Virus record (IMG/VR): IMGVR_UViG_3300031839_000063
Span: 1-23,033 of that record
From: a virus
Reading direction: 5' to 3' (one strand)
DNA length: 23,033 nt
The stretch's first letter is position 1. Each line of letters opens with the position of its first letter. Shown one piece after another: positions 6,542-15,649 of this stretch. The position numbers were made by a program, and so were the translations under genes. A model generated the notes under the pieces. The model searched no databases and was not told the origin of the DNA. It saw only the letters and a list, made by a program, of their open reading frames with translations.

Positions 6542-8331
6542 TGGGAATCTTTAGTAGTAAAACAAAACAAGCACCACCAGCAGATGTAATAACAACTCCA
6601 GAAACAGGTTATTCTTTTATATCTCCTTACATGGAGGACTACTCAAGAAGACTTCTTGCTTCCTACTTTGGCTCTCCTGGTGAATACGAAGGACTAATAT
6701 CTCGAGCTAGAGATATACCCATAGAACAAACAGCAGGTCTTACACCATTACAAATACAAGCACGTCAAGCAGCAGGTGGTTTAGGAGACTTTTCTGCATA
6801 CACAGAAGATGCTGGTAGATTATACGGCAGACAAGAAGATGCACTAGATCAAGCTATGGGATTTGTACCACAAGCTCAAGCTGGTATTGAAGAAGGTATG
6901 GGCTTTCAAAGAGAAGGATCTGATTTAGCAAGAGGTGCTGGAAGATTCTCAGATGCAGCAGAAAGAATGATAGGTACAGGAGCTGAGACTGTAGCAGGTG
7001 GACTAGGTTCTTTACAAAGAGCTGGTCAATTTGCAGGCATGGCTTCTCCTGAGTTTGGTGAATCAGAAGGAATAGTAAGAGGTGCTGGTTTTGATCCTAG
7101 CAGAGCAGAAGCTGGATTAGGTATGGCTGCAATGACAGGTGCTGGAGCCACAAGAGGATTTGATCCTAGAAGTTCATCTGCTTTTTACGATCCATACGAA
7201 GATCAAGTAGTACAACAAACATTAGAAGATATAAATAGACAATCAGCACAGCAAGATATAGGGCTACGTGATAGAGCTGTATCTGCTGGTGCATTCGGTG
7301 GATCAAGAGGTAGAATAACTCAAGAAGAATTAGCAAGACAAACAGGAAGAGGAGCCGCTGAAGCAGTCGGTGCTCTTAGAAGTCAAGGATTTGGTAGAGC
7401 TCAAGATGCTGCAAGACAATCCTTTGAAGCACAACAAGGTAGACAAGCACAACAAGCAGGGTTATTAAGTGGTATAGCAGGACAGCTTGGCAATCTATCT
7501 TCACAAAGATCAGCAACAGAATTACAAAGAGCAGGGCAACTTGGTCAATTTCAAGGACAAGGTGCAGATGCTGCAGCTAGACAGTCACAACTATTCTCAG
7601 GATTAGGCGGACAACAAGCAGCCATAGGTGGTCAACAGGCCGCACTAGGTAGTCAGATGGCTGGACTAGGACAACAACAAGTACAAAGAGGACAAGCCCT
7701 AGGTGGCTTTGGTTCTAGCCTTATGCAAGGCGGACAACAACTAGGTGGCTTAGGTCAATTAGCTAGTGGTATGGGACAACAGTTTGGTCAGATAGGTCAA
7801 GGCATTGCAGGTTTAGGACAACAAGGACAAGGAATGCTAGGCAACCAAATCAATATGTTGAATCAACTCGGTCAGCAAGGTCAAGCAACTCAACAGGCTG
7901 CACTATCAAGACAGTTCCAAGGAGCACAGCAACTTGCGAACGAGCCAATGCAAAGACTACAACAAGGTCAAGCATTACTTGCTGGATCACCAATGGGAGG
8001 AATCTCTGGTGGTACTGGTACAAGTGCTTATCAACGTGGTTCTTATCAAGAGCCAAGCACCTTCTCTAAAGCAGCAGGTGCCGCAGGTACTATAGGTACT
8101 TTAGTTGGTATGTTCTCTGACTCAGAGTTAAAAACTAATATCACTAAAGTAACAAACATTGAACCTAACATTGGTTGGTATACATGGGATTGGAATGACA
8201 AAGCTAAAGAGCTTGGAATAGACGCAGAGCCAACAGAAGGTGTGCTAGCTCAAGAAGTATTAGAAGTTAAACCAGATGCAGTAGTAGTTAAAAATGGTTA
8301 CTACGCTGTTGACTACGCTAAGGTATTGTAA
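6541..8331 (+). CDS. Gln/Gly-rich virion protein ending in an S74 intramolecular chaperone
   Basis: The 596-aa product has three parts. The N-terminal half holds FISPYMEDYSRRLLASYFG, YDPYEDQVVQQTLEDINRQ and AGAFGGSRGRITQEELARQ, a segment I associate with tail or ejection proteins of marine phages. The middle (about residues 300-480) is Gln/Gly/Ala low-complexity helix-like sequence. The last 71 residues form a peptidase_S74 chaperone: SDSELKTNI, GWYTWDWN, GVLAQEV, GYYAVDY. S74 domains help trimeric fibres or spikes fold and then cut themselves off at a Ser/Lys dyad five residues apart; here Ser526 and Lys531 have that spacing, with cleavage predicted just before Ser526. No beta-helix spike domain is seen ahead of it, which is unusual. 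It is joined on both sides by TAATG junctions. Confidence 0.75.
   Translation: MGIFSSKTKQAPPADVITTPETGYSFISPYMEDYSRRLLASYFGSPGEYEGLISRARDIPIEQTAGLTPLQIQARQAAGGLGDFSAYTEDAGRLYGRQEDALDQAMGFVPQAQAGIEEGMGFQREGSDLARGAGRFSDAAERMIGTGAETVAGGLGSLQRAGQFAGMASPEFGESEGIVRGAGFDPSRAEAGLGMAAMTGAGATRGFDPRSSSAFYDPYEDQVVQQTLEDINRQSAQQDIGLRDRAVSAGAFGGSRGRITQEELARQTGRGAAEAVGALRSQGFGRAQDAARQSFEAQQGRQAQQAGLLSGIAGQLGNLSSQRSATELQRAGQLGQFQGQGADAAARQSQLFSGLGGQQAAIGGQQAALGSQMAGLGQQQVQRGQALGGFGSSLMQGGQQLGGLGQLASGMGQQFGQIGQGIAGLGQQGQGMLGNQINMLNQLGQQGQATQQAALSRQFQGAQQLANEPMQRLQQGQALLAGSPMGGISGGTGTSAYQRGSYQEPSTFSKAAGAAGTIGTLVGMFSDSELKTNITKVTNIEPNIGWYTWDWNDKAKELGIDAEPTEGVLAQEVLEVKPDAVVVKNGYYAVDYAKVL
7609..7824 (+). repeat. 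GGACAACAA-rich low-complexity repeat inside the S74 gene
   Basis: GGACAACAA (coding Gly-Gln-Gln) occurs exactly at 7609, 7669, 7732 and 7816, with a one-base variant at 7774. Spacings of 60, 63 and 84 bases are all multiples of three. The repeats encode a Gly/Gln-rich, probably alpha-helical or disordered rod and are a likely site of in-frame length variation. Confidence 0.6.
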
Positions 8332-10361
8332 TGCAAGGAATAATGTCAGGTATGGAGCCTGTAAGATTAAAAGACGGTGGCTTTCCTGATCTAACAGGTG
8401 ATGGCAAAGTAACTCAAAAAGATATTCTTAAAGGACGTGGCATAGAAGGATTTGCTGAGGGTGGTGATGCTGATAAAAGATTTATGAATCTTCAAAGAAC
8501 TGCTGAAGGTTCGGGTGCAAACCTTAGAGACTTTACTGATCTTGTATTTGATCCAACCGATCCTGTTGATTATGCAATAGCAGGTCTAATGATTTTTCCT
8601 CCAGCAGCAATAGCAGCTAGGCTTATTAAATTAGGTGTTAAAGGAAATAAACTTAAAAATAAAATGAAAAAAGTTGAGGTCATGAAAGATGCTCAACGAT
8701 CAATGGGTAAAAAAGCAAAAGATTTATTTACCACCAATCCAATAGACAATATGGCAGCTGCTAATGGTTTAGTTCTTGGAGGTACAAGAGCAACAGCTTT
8801 AGGTGCAACAGGACAACTAGCATTAAGAAATGAATTGGCTGACATGGCAACTACAAACGAAAGAAGCATATCAAGAATTGGGCCTGCTGAACTTTATAGC
8901 TATGAAGCTAGAGATCAAATTAAAGAAGATCCTTCTTTAGTTAAGAAAGGTGGCATAAGTGATTATGTTGAAATAGCTAAAATGGTTCCAGAGTTTTATG
9001 ATATTGCAAAAGATCCTGAAGGAAGAGAAGCAATGGCTGAGGTAATAAAAGAATCTTTACCTTCTATGCCTAATGTATTTGGAACAGTCAATGATGAAAT
9101 TCTTAACAGAAGAGATGGAGGCATAATTGGATTTGCAAAAGGTGGTGCTGTAAAAAAAGGTGGTAAAACTTTCTTAGATAAAACTAAAGAAAAAATTAAA
9201 CTAAAAAAAGATGGCACACCAGATAAAAGATATCAACCTAAAACTAAAACTCCAGACAAACCTAAGTCTAGTGGTACAAAGATTAATGAAAAGGTAGCTC
9301 AAGCCAAACCCAAACAAACTCCAGCACAAAAAAAAGCAGCGGCAGAAAGAAAAAGACAAGCAACAAATAAGAAAGCAGCACAACAAAGACAAGCTGATAT
9401 AGATGCTAAAGCTAAAGCTAATGCAGATGCTAGAAGAAAAGCAGATACAGATGAGTTTAATCAAAGCAGACAACAAACTCCTGCTACTAAAGTAGATGAT
9501 GCAGCTACAGGCGGTACCCCTAAAACAGGTGGAGGAGTTCCAGAAACTCCTATGACAACAGGAAACACTTTGCGTAATAATATTATTACAAGAAACCCTT
9601 TTAGATCTACAATAGCTGGTGGAGTAATTGCTGCTGGAATGGGATTCAATCCGTTTGCAGGCGATGGCTCCGAAGAAGATAGACCTGGTGTAGAAGATGT
9701 AACCATTACAGATAGCCCATTTGATTTTAATAATTCTGGCGGAAACACAACTCTTGTTGATACAGATCCTACTGCATGGGCACAAATCATGAAGGATAGA
9801 ATAGTTAATGACAGAGGCATTCCATTAGATGACCAAGGTAACTTTACTGAGAAGCCTAAGTTTATGGACTACTTAAAGTCATTACCTGGTGCATACTCTG
9901 ACAAGGTACAAAGAGATCCTGACTTTGCTAAGAAAATGATGGCAGGTTTCTTAAACATGATGAAGCCAGTAGAAGGATATGTTCCTATTAACTCAGCCGT
10001 TGCATTCGGTGAGGGATACCTAGGAGAAGAGACAAGACAAGCTGATATGCTACCTGCTGACGCTAAAATGCTTAAGTTCTTACAAGCTAATCCAGATCTT
10101 TATGATAAGTATTTGGAATCTGAATCAGCTAAAGCTGGTGTGTTATTGTCAGATATAAAAGCAGAACAAGGGACAACACTCTTTAATCAATTAGTAGATA
10201 CAGTAGCAGGAAAACAAAATATATCATTAGATCAAGTAGCCAAAGGTAACTATCAACTTACGTACCAAGGAATACCTGTTGGGCCTTCTGACATAACATC
10301 TATACTTGATCAAGGTGTAAGCATTGTTGGTAATCCTGACTTTAAACTAGAAATAAAATAA
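8331..10361 (+). CDS. Virion protein with EF-hand/dockerin-like loop and Lys/Ala-rich segment
   Basis: The 676-aa product opens with LKDGGFPDLTGDGKVTQKD. Its Asp20-x-Thr-x-Asp24-Gly-x-Val-Thr-x-x-Asp31 fits the 12-residue calcium loop of EF-hand and dockerin modules. GG-type motifs recur (IEGFAEGGDADKRF, DGGIIGFAKGGAVKKGG). About residues 280-375 are Lys/Gln/Ala-rich and very basic, possibly DNA-binding or disordered, followed by a Gly/Thr linker and a more globular C-terminal third (FMDYLKSLPGAYSDKVQRDP, YVPINSAVAFGEGYLGEETR). A hydrophobic stretch lies at about residues 79-97. I know no enzymatic activity for it. Between the S74 protein and the 1291-aa protein, it is best read as an internal or ejection virion protein. 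TAATG junctions occur at both ends. Confidence 0.6.
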   Translation: MQGIMSGMEPVRLKDGGFPDLTGDGKVTQKDILKGRGIEGFAEGGDADKRFMNLQRTAEGSGANLRDFTDLVFDPTDPVDYAIAGLMIFPPAAIAARLIKLGVKGNKLKNKMKKVEVMKDAQRSMGKKAKDLFTTNPIDNMAAANGLVLGGTRATALGATGQLALRNELADMATTNERSISRIGPAELYSYEARDQIKEDPSLVKKGGISDYVEIAKMVPEFYDIAKDPEGREAMAEVIKESLPSMPNVFGTVNDEILNRRDGGIIGFAKGGAVKKGGKTFLDKTKEKIKLKKDGTPDKRYQPKTKTPDKPKSSGTKINEKVAQAKPKQTPAQKKAAAERKRQATNKKAAQQRQADIDAKAKANADARRKADTDEFNQSRQQTPATKVDDAATGGTPKTGGGVPETPMTTGNTLRNNIITRNPFRSTIAGGVIAAGMGFNPFAGDGSEEDRPGVEDVTITDSPFDFNNSGGNTTLVDTDPTAWAQIMKDRIVNDRGIPLDDQGNFTEKPKFMDYLKSLPGAYSDKVQRDPDFAKKMMAGFLNMMKPVEGYVPINSAVAFGEGYLGEETRQADMLPADAKMLKFLQANPDLYDKYLESESAKAGVLLSDIKAEQGTTLFNQLVDTVAGKQNISLDQVAKGNYQLTYQGIPVGPSDITSILDQGVSIVGNPDFKLEIK

Positions 10362-13300
10362 TGCCTACCATTACCTTTGCTGATGGTTCTTCTTCTTACA
10401 TACCTGATAAAAAACCAGAAACTATAGCTGAAGCTAAAAGACGTTACGAACTAAGCAGAAAAGGTGAAGCTAGTGTCTTGGGTGATGTTGGTCGTCAAGC
10501 TGTTAGAGGTTTACAAAAAATTGGAGAAGGTCTAGCTACTACAGTAACTTCAGGTGTTGATCTTTTTGCTGACACTGACCTAACTAAAGACGTTACAGAA
10601 TACTATCAAGGCATTGATCCAGGCGAAGCTGAAACTACAGCAGGTGAAGTAACAAGATACATGGTTCAGTTTGGATTACCTGGCTTTGGCGTAGCAGGAG
10701 TCTTATCAAGATACGGCAAGATGGGTAAAATTAAATCAGCGATAGCTGGTGGACTTGTAGATGGAGCTGTAGCTACAGACGATGTAAAGACTCTTGCTGA
10801 TACATTCATAACTAAAAGCGAATCAGATCAAGATAGATTAGCTAGACTCAGCGGTGCAGATGCAGCCAAAGCTAGGCTAACAGATAGACTAGAAGTAGCA
10901 GGAGAAGGTGCAGCATTTATACTAGGGCTACCACTTGCAGGTAAACTTGCATTAACTGTAGGAGGTACAGCAATAGATGCTTTAGCTCCCGCTGCATCTT
11001 ATGCAACTAAAGCTTTAACATCTAGTAAAAGCGGAGAGTTACAAAAGACAGCCTTTGATTCTAATACAGGTATGGCTAATACAATTAAAAAATATTTTAC
11101 TTTTGCTGGAGAAAGACCAGACAATCTTACAGCTCAAGCCATGGCTACTAAAACATTTCAAGTTAAAGCAGCTCAAGAATCAGTTGATGCTACCTTTGAT
11201 ACTGTAATTAATACAACACAAAAGGCTATGGATCAAGGAACAATAAACCAAACCAATGCTTTAGCTTTATCAAGAAACATAGAAGACTTTATGTTTCCTA
11301 GAATCAGAGTTGACTTTCAATCTCCCAACATGAAAGCAGCAGACAAAATTAAAGAAGCAAGAAAGTTACAGAAACAAGCTGAACAAAATATTAAAGACTT
11401 AGAAAATAGATATATTAACTATAACTCTATGGGGCTTGGAAAAGGATTAGAAATATCTACACTATTAAAAAACAATAGAGATGTGTTTGATACTTACTCT
11501 CAAAATGTTTTAAATTATAGTGACGAAGGTGCAGATGGTTTTATGCACTTATTTATACCAGATGAACTTAGAACTGCTATAGCAGAAAATGCAGGATTGT
11601 ATGGAACTAGAGCTTACAAAGCTATGGTTGATAATACTTACACTATAAATCCAGAGTTTCAAAAAAAAGCTATAAAAGAAATACAAGATACATTTGGTAT
11701 TAATCAAGAACAAGCATACAGAGAGTTCTCTAGCTTATTAAATCCTGGGCCTAAGAATAAAAATGCTTTTAGTTTTGAAACAGATCAAATGATTTTACAA
11801 GGATTAAATGCAGACAAGGGTATATTAAAAGGTAGAACATTAAACAACTTACCAGAAACAAGGAGAGCATTAGGTGAATCAGCTGGTTACTTGCAAGGAG
11901 ATTGGAAGTCTGCTTTAAATAATACCAAGCTTACCGCTAGTGTTACATCACAAAAACTTTCTAGTTTAGTAGCTAAAACAGAAATGTTTAATAACTTAAA
12001 ACAATTAGATGATGTTGCTGATAAGACAGGCGGAGTTAAATTTTTAAGACCAAAAGAATTTGGCATGTCTCAAGATGGAACATTTGCAAAAGAAATAACT
12101 CAACCCAATCCTACAAACCCAAGAGAACAAATTATATTTAAACAGTTTGATGATGATGCTGGTGCACTTGCAGGATCTTATGCAAGAGCAGATGTTCACG
12201 ATGCTTTAATGGATGCGGTGACTGATCAAAAATCTAACTGGCCCATCCTTGGAAGAGCATACACAGGATTTTTAGGAGTTAAAGCAGCATCACAGTATGG
12301 TAAAACAGTTCTCTCTCCTGGTGCACAGGTAAGAAACTTTACTAGTATTCCTTTCTTCTCTTTACTTAATGGTAATGTTGGTACTACTGGCAGGTTTACT
12401 GATGCAGTATCAACAAGTTTCGCTGGATTGTTTGATCCAAAGAAAAGAATATTAAAAGCTGACAAGATCAACGAGCTTATAGAAGAAGGCATAATGCAAA
12501 AGGGTGGTGCTCAACTTGGTGAGATAAGAGAGATAGCAAGACTAGCTAGTGATGAGTTTAAATTAGCAGCACAAATAGGTAAAGCTAAAGATGCTAGTAG
12601 TATAAAAGTATTTGAGAAAGCATACGGTATGACTGATGATGCTGGTCGTGTGTTCGGATACTTAAATGAAAAAGAAAGACTTATGCAATCTTTAATTAAA
12701 GAGTCTGATTCTTTAGTGCCAGTAGAAGCTTCTAAAAATATTATAAGATTTGCTGACGACATACAATCAGGTACAGGTGGTGCCATGATAAGGCCATCTG
12801 AACTTATTAGTAAGTATGGCGATGAAGGATTAGAAATGTTTGTAAGAGGTGAGGCAGGAGAGATAGCTGCCAACACTATACAGAACTATAAGAGAGTAGT
12901 TCCTATAGTCGGCGAAGTAATAAGAAGATCTCCTTTTGGTAACTTCGTTGCTTTCCCTGCTGAGATCATGAGAAATACAAGCAATGCTGTATCAAGAGCT
13001 ATAAAAGAATTATCTAGTGATAACAAAGAGATACAAAAAATAGGCATGAGAAGATTGACTGGAGCTGTTACTACTACCAGTGCACTGCCCTCTGGCTTAG
13101 TAGCTCTTGGATCAGCACTAACAGGAGTAGATAAAGAAAAAGTAGATTCATATAAAAGATCATTTGCTGCACCTTGGGATAGAACAGCGTCATTAATACC
13201 TATAGCATCTGATAAGAATGGTAATCCTACACAGTTTATAAACTTTAGTTACATGAACCCATACGACTATCTTAAAAGACCTATAACAAGAGTCATGCAA

Positions 13301-14236
13301 GAAGTTGCTAATGGAGAAAGAGACGAAGAGACGTTACAAAAAATATTATTTGATGGCACAGTTGGTGCTGTTGGTGAGTTGTTTCAACCATTTGTAGAGC
13401 CAGCCTTTTCTTTACAAGCAATTAATGATTCTATAAGAGGTGAAACATCTACAGGTAAAAAGATATGGGGATCTTCAGATAGCACTGGAGATAAAATAGC
13501 TAAAGGTATGTATCACTTTGCAGATACAGCCATACCAACTCTTAGTCCTTACAGAATACAACCAAACTTAGGTGCTGACAAAGGCGTGTTTGGAGTATCT
13601 CCACCAGAGTTTGTAGATAAAAACTTTCCCCGTGCAGTTTTTGGTAGCACCAATAAAAAAGGCGAAGATAAAATCCTAGATAGAATGGGTAATGTTATAG
13701 ATGTAGAAGAGACATTGGTACAAGCATTCAGTGGATTAAAAGTAGTCAAGCCACAGATTGATAGATCTTTAAGATACAGAGGCTTTGAAGCTAATGATGC
13801 TATAAGAGATGCTACTAATACTTTTAATAGATTGCTTAGAAGCAATGATCCAAAGCAAGCAGAAGAATTATTACAAGGCTACATGAATCAAAATGAAAAT
13901 AGATTTAGAGCTTTAAGAGATTTGTATACATCAATAGAAGACGCTAGAACTTTAGGATTATCAGAGCAACAGATTAAAGAACAATTAAAAGAAGCTAAGG
14001 TTGCTAACTACGAGACAGTCATGAGAGGAATATTTAAACCTATAACAGTAGACCAAGGGTTAGTAAGAGAAGCACGTATGAGAGGTACTCAAATTAATCC
14101 ATCAGCATTCCCTGTTGCTGAACAAAGATTAAGACAAGACCTTACAGGTAGATTTATTAATCCATTAGATATAGAAAGATCAAGAGCATCTCAACTATTA
14201 AGAGAAGAAGAAGAAAAGAAAATACTAGGAATCTAA
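10361..14236 (+). CDS. 1291-aa large internal virion / DNA-ejection protein candidate
   Basis: The product begins MPTITFADGSSSYIPDKK and is mostly predicted helix, with several Ala/Gly-rich hydrophobic stretches (residues about 95-107, FILGLPLAGKLALTVGGTAI near 187-206, and a weaker TTTSALPSGLVALGSALTG). LSPGAQVRNFTSIPFFSLLN, in its middle, resembles a segment I recall from giant structural proteins of marine podoviruses. No lysozyme, transglycosylase or polymerase motif was found. In short-tailed phages the largest late gene after the tail genes usually encodes internal proteins that leave the head with DNA and form a trans-envelope channel; size, helicity and position fit that role. TAATG joins it to the gene before, and its stop is one base before the DUF1064 start. 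Function is inferred from context. Confidence 0.6.
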   Translation: MPTITFADGSSSYIPDKKPETIAEAKRRYELSRKGEASVLGDVGRQAVRGLQKIGEGLATTVTSGVDLFADTDLTKDVTEYYQGIDPGEAETTAGEVTRYMVQFGLPGFGVAGVLSRYGKMGKIKSAIAGGLVDGAVATDDVKTLADTFITKSESDQDRLARLSGADAAKARLTDRLEVAGEGAAFILGLPLAGKLALTVGGTAIDALAPAASYATKALTSSKSGELQKTAFDSNTGMANTIKKYFTFAGERPDNLTAQAMATKTFQVKAAQESVDATFDTVINTTQKAMDQGTINQTNALALSRNIEDFMFPRIRVDFQSPNMKAADKIKEARKLQKQAEQNIKDLENRYINYNSMGLGKGLEISTLLKNNRDVFDTYSQNVLNYSDEGADGFMHLFIPDELRTAIAENAGLYGTRAYKAMVDNTYTINPEFQKKAIKEIQDTFGINQEQAYREFSSLLNPGPKNKNAFSFETDQMILQGLNADKGILKGRTLNNLPETRRALGESAGYLQGDWKSALNNTKLTASVTSQKLSSLVAKTEMFNNLKQLDDVADKTGGVKFLRPKEFGMSQDGTFAKEITQPNPTNPREQIIFKQFDDDAGALAGSYARADVHDALMDAVTDQKSNWPILGRAYTGFLGVKAASQYGKTVLSPGAQVRNFTSIPFFSLLNGNVGTTGRFTDAVSTSFAGLFDPKKRILKADKINELIEEGIMQKGGAQLGEIREIARLASDEFKLAAQIGKAKDASSIKVFEKAYGMTDDAGRVFGYLNEKERLMQSLIKESDSLVPVEASKNIIRFADDIQSGTGGAMIRPSELISKYGDEGLEMFVRGEAGEIAANTIQNYKRVVPIVGEVIRRSPFGNFVAFPAEIMRNTSNAVSRAIKELSSDNKEIQKIGMRRLTGAVTTTSALPSGLVALGSALTGVDKEKVDSYKRSFAAPWDRTASLIPIASDKNGNPTQFINFSYMNPYDYLKRPITRVMQEVANGERDEETLQKILFDGTVGAVGELFQPFVEPAFSLQAINDSIRGETSTGKKIWGSSDSTGDKIAKGMYHFADTAIPTLSPYRIQPNLGADKGVFGVSPPEFVDKNFPRAVFGSTNKKGEDKILDRMGNVIDVEETLVQAFSGLKVVKPQIDRSLRYRGFEANDAIRDATNTFNRLLRSNDPKQAEELLQGYMNQNENRFRALRDLYTSIEDARTLGLSEQQIKEQLKEAKVANYETVMRGIFKPITVDQGLVREARMRGTQINPSAFPVAEQRLRQDLTGRFINPLDIERSRASQLLREEEEKKILGI

Positions 14237-14237
14237 C

Positions 14238-14567
14238 TTGTATAACAAATACGGAGCAAAGAAAGTAAGACTTGATGGCTATACTTTTGATAGCAAACTT
14301 GAGGCAGCTCGATACAATCATCTTAAAGAACTAGAAGAGCAAGGTCTAATTTCTGACATAGAGATACACCCACCCTTCCCATGCTTTGTTAATGAAAAGA
14401 AGGTATGTCTTTACAAGGCTGACTTTAAATATAAGAACATCAATGGCGATGAGATCATAGAAGATACCAAGGGTATAGAGACACCTATGTTTAGATTAAA
14501 GAAGAAACTTGTTGAAGCTCTGTATCCAAGTGTAGAAATTATAGTAATAAAAAAAGCTAAAGCTTAG
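14238..14567 (+). CDS. DUF1064-type phage nuclease (PD-(D/E)XK-like), TTG start
   Basis: The 109-aa product starts MYNKYGAKKVRLDGYTFDSK, followed by LEAARYNHLKELE, IEIHPPFPC, YKADFKY and IIEDTKG. This is the DUF1064 family pattern, thought to be a small phage endonuclease or Holliday-junction resolvase: a Glu in the SKLEA helix, an Asp in YKADF and a D-x-K pair in EDTKG would form the metal site. The start is TTG, with AGGA (14227-14230) seven bases upstream and no ATG that keeps the N-terminal motif. It follows the 1291-aa gene by one base, so it is transcribed with late genes, which fits resolving branched DNA before packaging. Its stop overlaps the stop of the convergent exonuclease gene (TTAG). 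Confidence 0.75.
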   Translation: MYNKYGAKKVRLDGYTFDSKLEAARYNHLKELEEQGLISDIEIHPPFPCFVNEKKVCLYKADFKYKNINGDEIIEDTKGIETPMFRLKKKLVEALYPSVEIIVIKKAKA

Positions 14568-15649
14568 AAAGGCACGCCTGTTTCAACCCAAGGTCTGATA
14601 CTCTTGATCGTACCATTCATTAATTTCTTAGCAGAAGCACACTGTTCTAGTAATTCTTTTGGAAAGCCACTGTTGATTACTTCTATCAGCTCCTCACTAG
14701 AGTAAAGGTTGTCGCCAGTAGATTCTTTCTGACTAGCTACGTTAATAAACTTAAACCCATCTTTCTCATACATAACAAAGTTATCATCCTCTTCAATCAT
14801 GGTTGCTGGTATTAGCTCTGGTATATAGTTATGTCTTGGACATCCCTTGGTCTGTCTATCCTCGCTGATTCCTTTGTCATGTTGAGAGCAATGCCAATGC
14901 CCCCCACCCTTGTTAATATCAACACTAGCAAAGCGACATGATCTGCAATGAACTTTCTCAGGTAAAGATCTGCCAAGATATGCGGCCCTTTCTTTAGCAG
15001 ACATAAAGCTACGTATTCTGTAGTCAGTTTCGGGTATGTTGTTGTCAGGTGGCGTATTAGTTTTCAATACATGCTCTGCTTTTTCCATAAGCATTTCAAA
15101 CTTTAAGTAATCAAAGTCAATAACTTCTGTATACAAAGCTGAATTGTTTTTGTTGTAAACGATTGCTATGCAATGATCCATTTTAAAAAGTCCCATGTAC
15201 AAATGAATCTGTGCGTCATACTCTTCTGACCAAGCACAATAACTACCTAGCTTTTCTAAGTTTTTAAAACGATTGTCGTTAGCTGTTTTAAACTCTAACA
15301 GATAAGGTATGTTTTCTTTCAAGCCTGGTAGGTTTCTAGCGACACCATCTATGTGTCCTTTGACATGCCCTCCAAGAGCTTCTGTTTTAAATTGCTTACC
15401 ATCCTTTTGAACATCATAGATAATGGCTCCTGGTATCTTACGTAACTTCTCAATCAAATGATCTTCTACTACATTGCCTAGGTCTAAAAGTCTAAGAACT
15501 CTTGGCTCCCATTCATCGGGCATGAGCCAGCGGTATCGCATCCAAAGGAGCCTTTGATTTGGATTGCCGATACCACTGATACCCAAATAAAACCTTTGGT
15601 GTCTCTCAGTATTTGTTTCTACTTCATCAAGAAGATGATTGATTGTCAT
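14564..15649 (-). CDS. PD-(D/E)XK exonuclease with C-terminal Cys/His cluster
   Basis: The 361-aa product shows a RecB/Cas4-like nuclease core: Glu62 in LGNVVEDHL, Asp101 in GHVKGHIDGVA, Glu119-x-Lys121 in YLLEFKT and the Gln147/Tyr151 motif in QIHLYMG. A later cluster, Cys235, Cys238, Cys254, His257, Cys270 and His273 (VHCRSCRF, WHCSQHDKG, KGCPRHNYIP), probably binds zinc or an iron-sulfur centre. By family it should degrade or resect DNA ends, giving ssDNA for the Sak4-like annealing protein in the same operon. Its ATG overlaps the helicase stop by four bases (ATGA), implying coupled synthesis. It is the last gene of the minus operon and its stop overlaps the convergent DUF1064 stop. Nuclease identity is secure; the metal type is a guess. 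Confidence 0.85.
   Translation of the reverse strand: MTINHLLDEVETNTERHQRFYLGISGIGNPNQRLLWMRYRWLMPDEWEPRVLRLLDLGNVVEDHLIEKLRKIPGAIIYDVQKDGKQFKTEALGGHVKGHIDGVARNLPGLKENIPYLLEFKTANDNRFKNLEKLGSYCAWSEEYDAQIHLYMGLFKMDHCIAIVYNKNNSALYTEVIDFDYLKFEMLMEKAEHVLKTNTPPDNNIPETDYRIRSFMSAKERAAYLGRSLPEKVHCRSCRFASVDINKGGGHWHCSQHDKGISEDRQTKGCPRHNYIPELIPATMIEEDDNFVMYEKDGFKFINVASQKESTGDNLYSSEELIEVINSGFPKELLEQCASAKKLMNGTIKSIRPWVETGVPF

Noticed and set aside
9201-9785. 194-codon minus-strand open frame, Ser/Cys/Ile-rich
   Set aside because: It is the antisense of a Lys/Ala/Gln-rich coding stretch, with no ribosome binding site and no recognisable protein character.
14550-14580. Intrinsic terminator between the convergent genes
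   Set aside because: Only tiny stems with two-base loops are seen (AAGCT/AGCTT, GGC/GCC), too tight to form hairpins.
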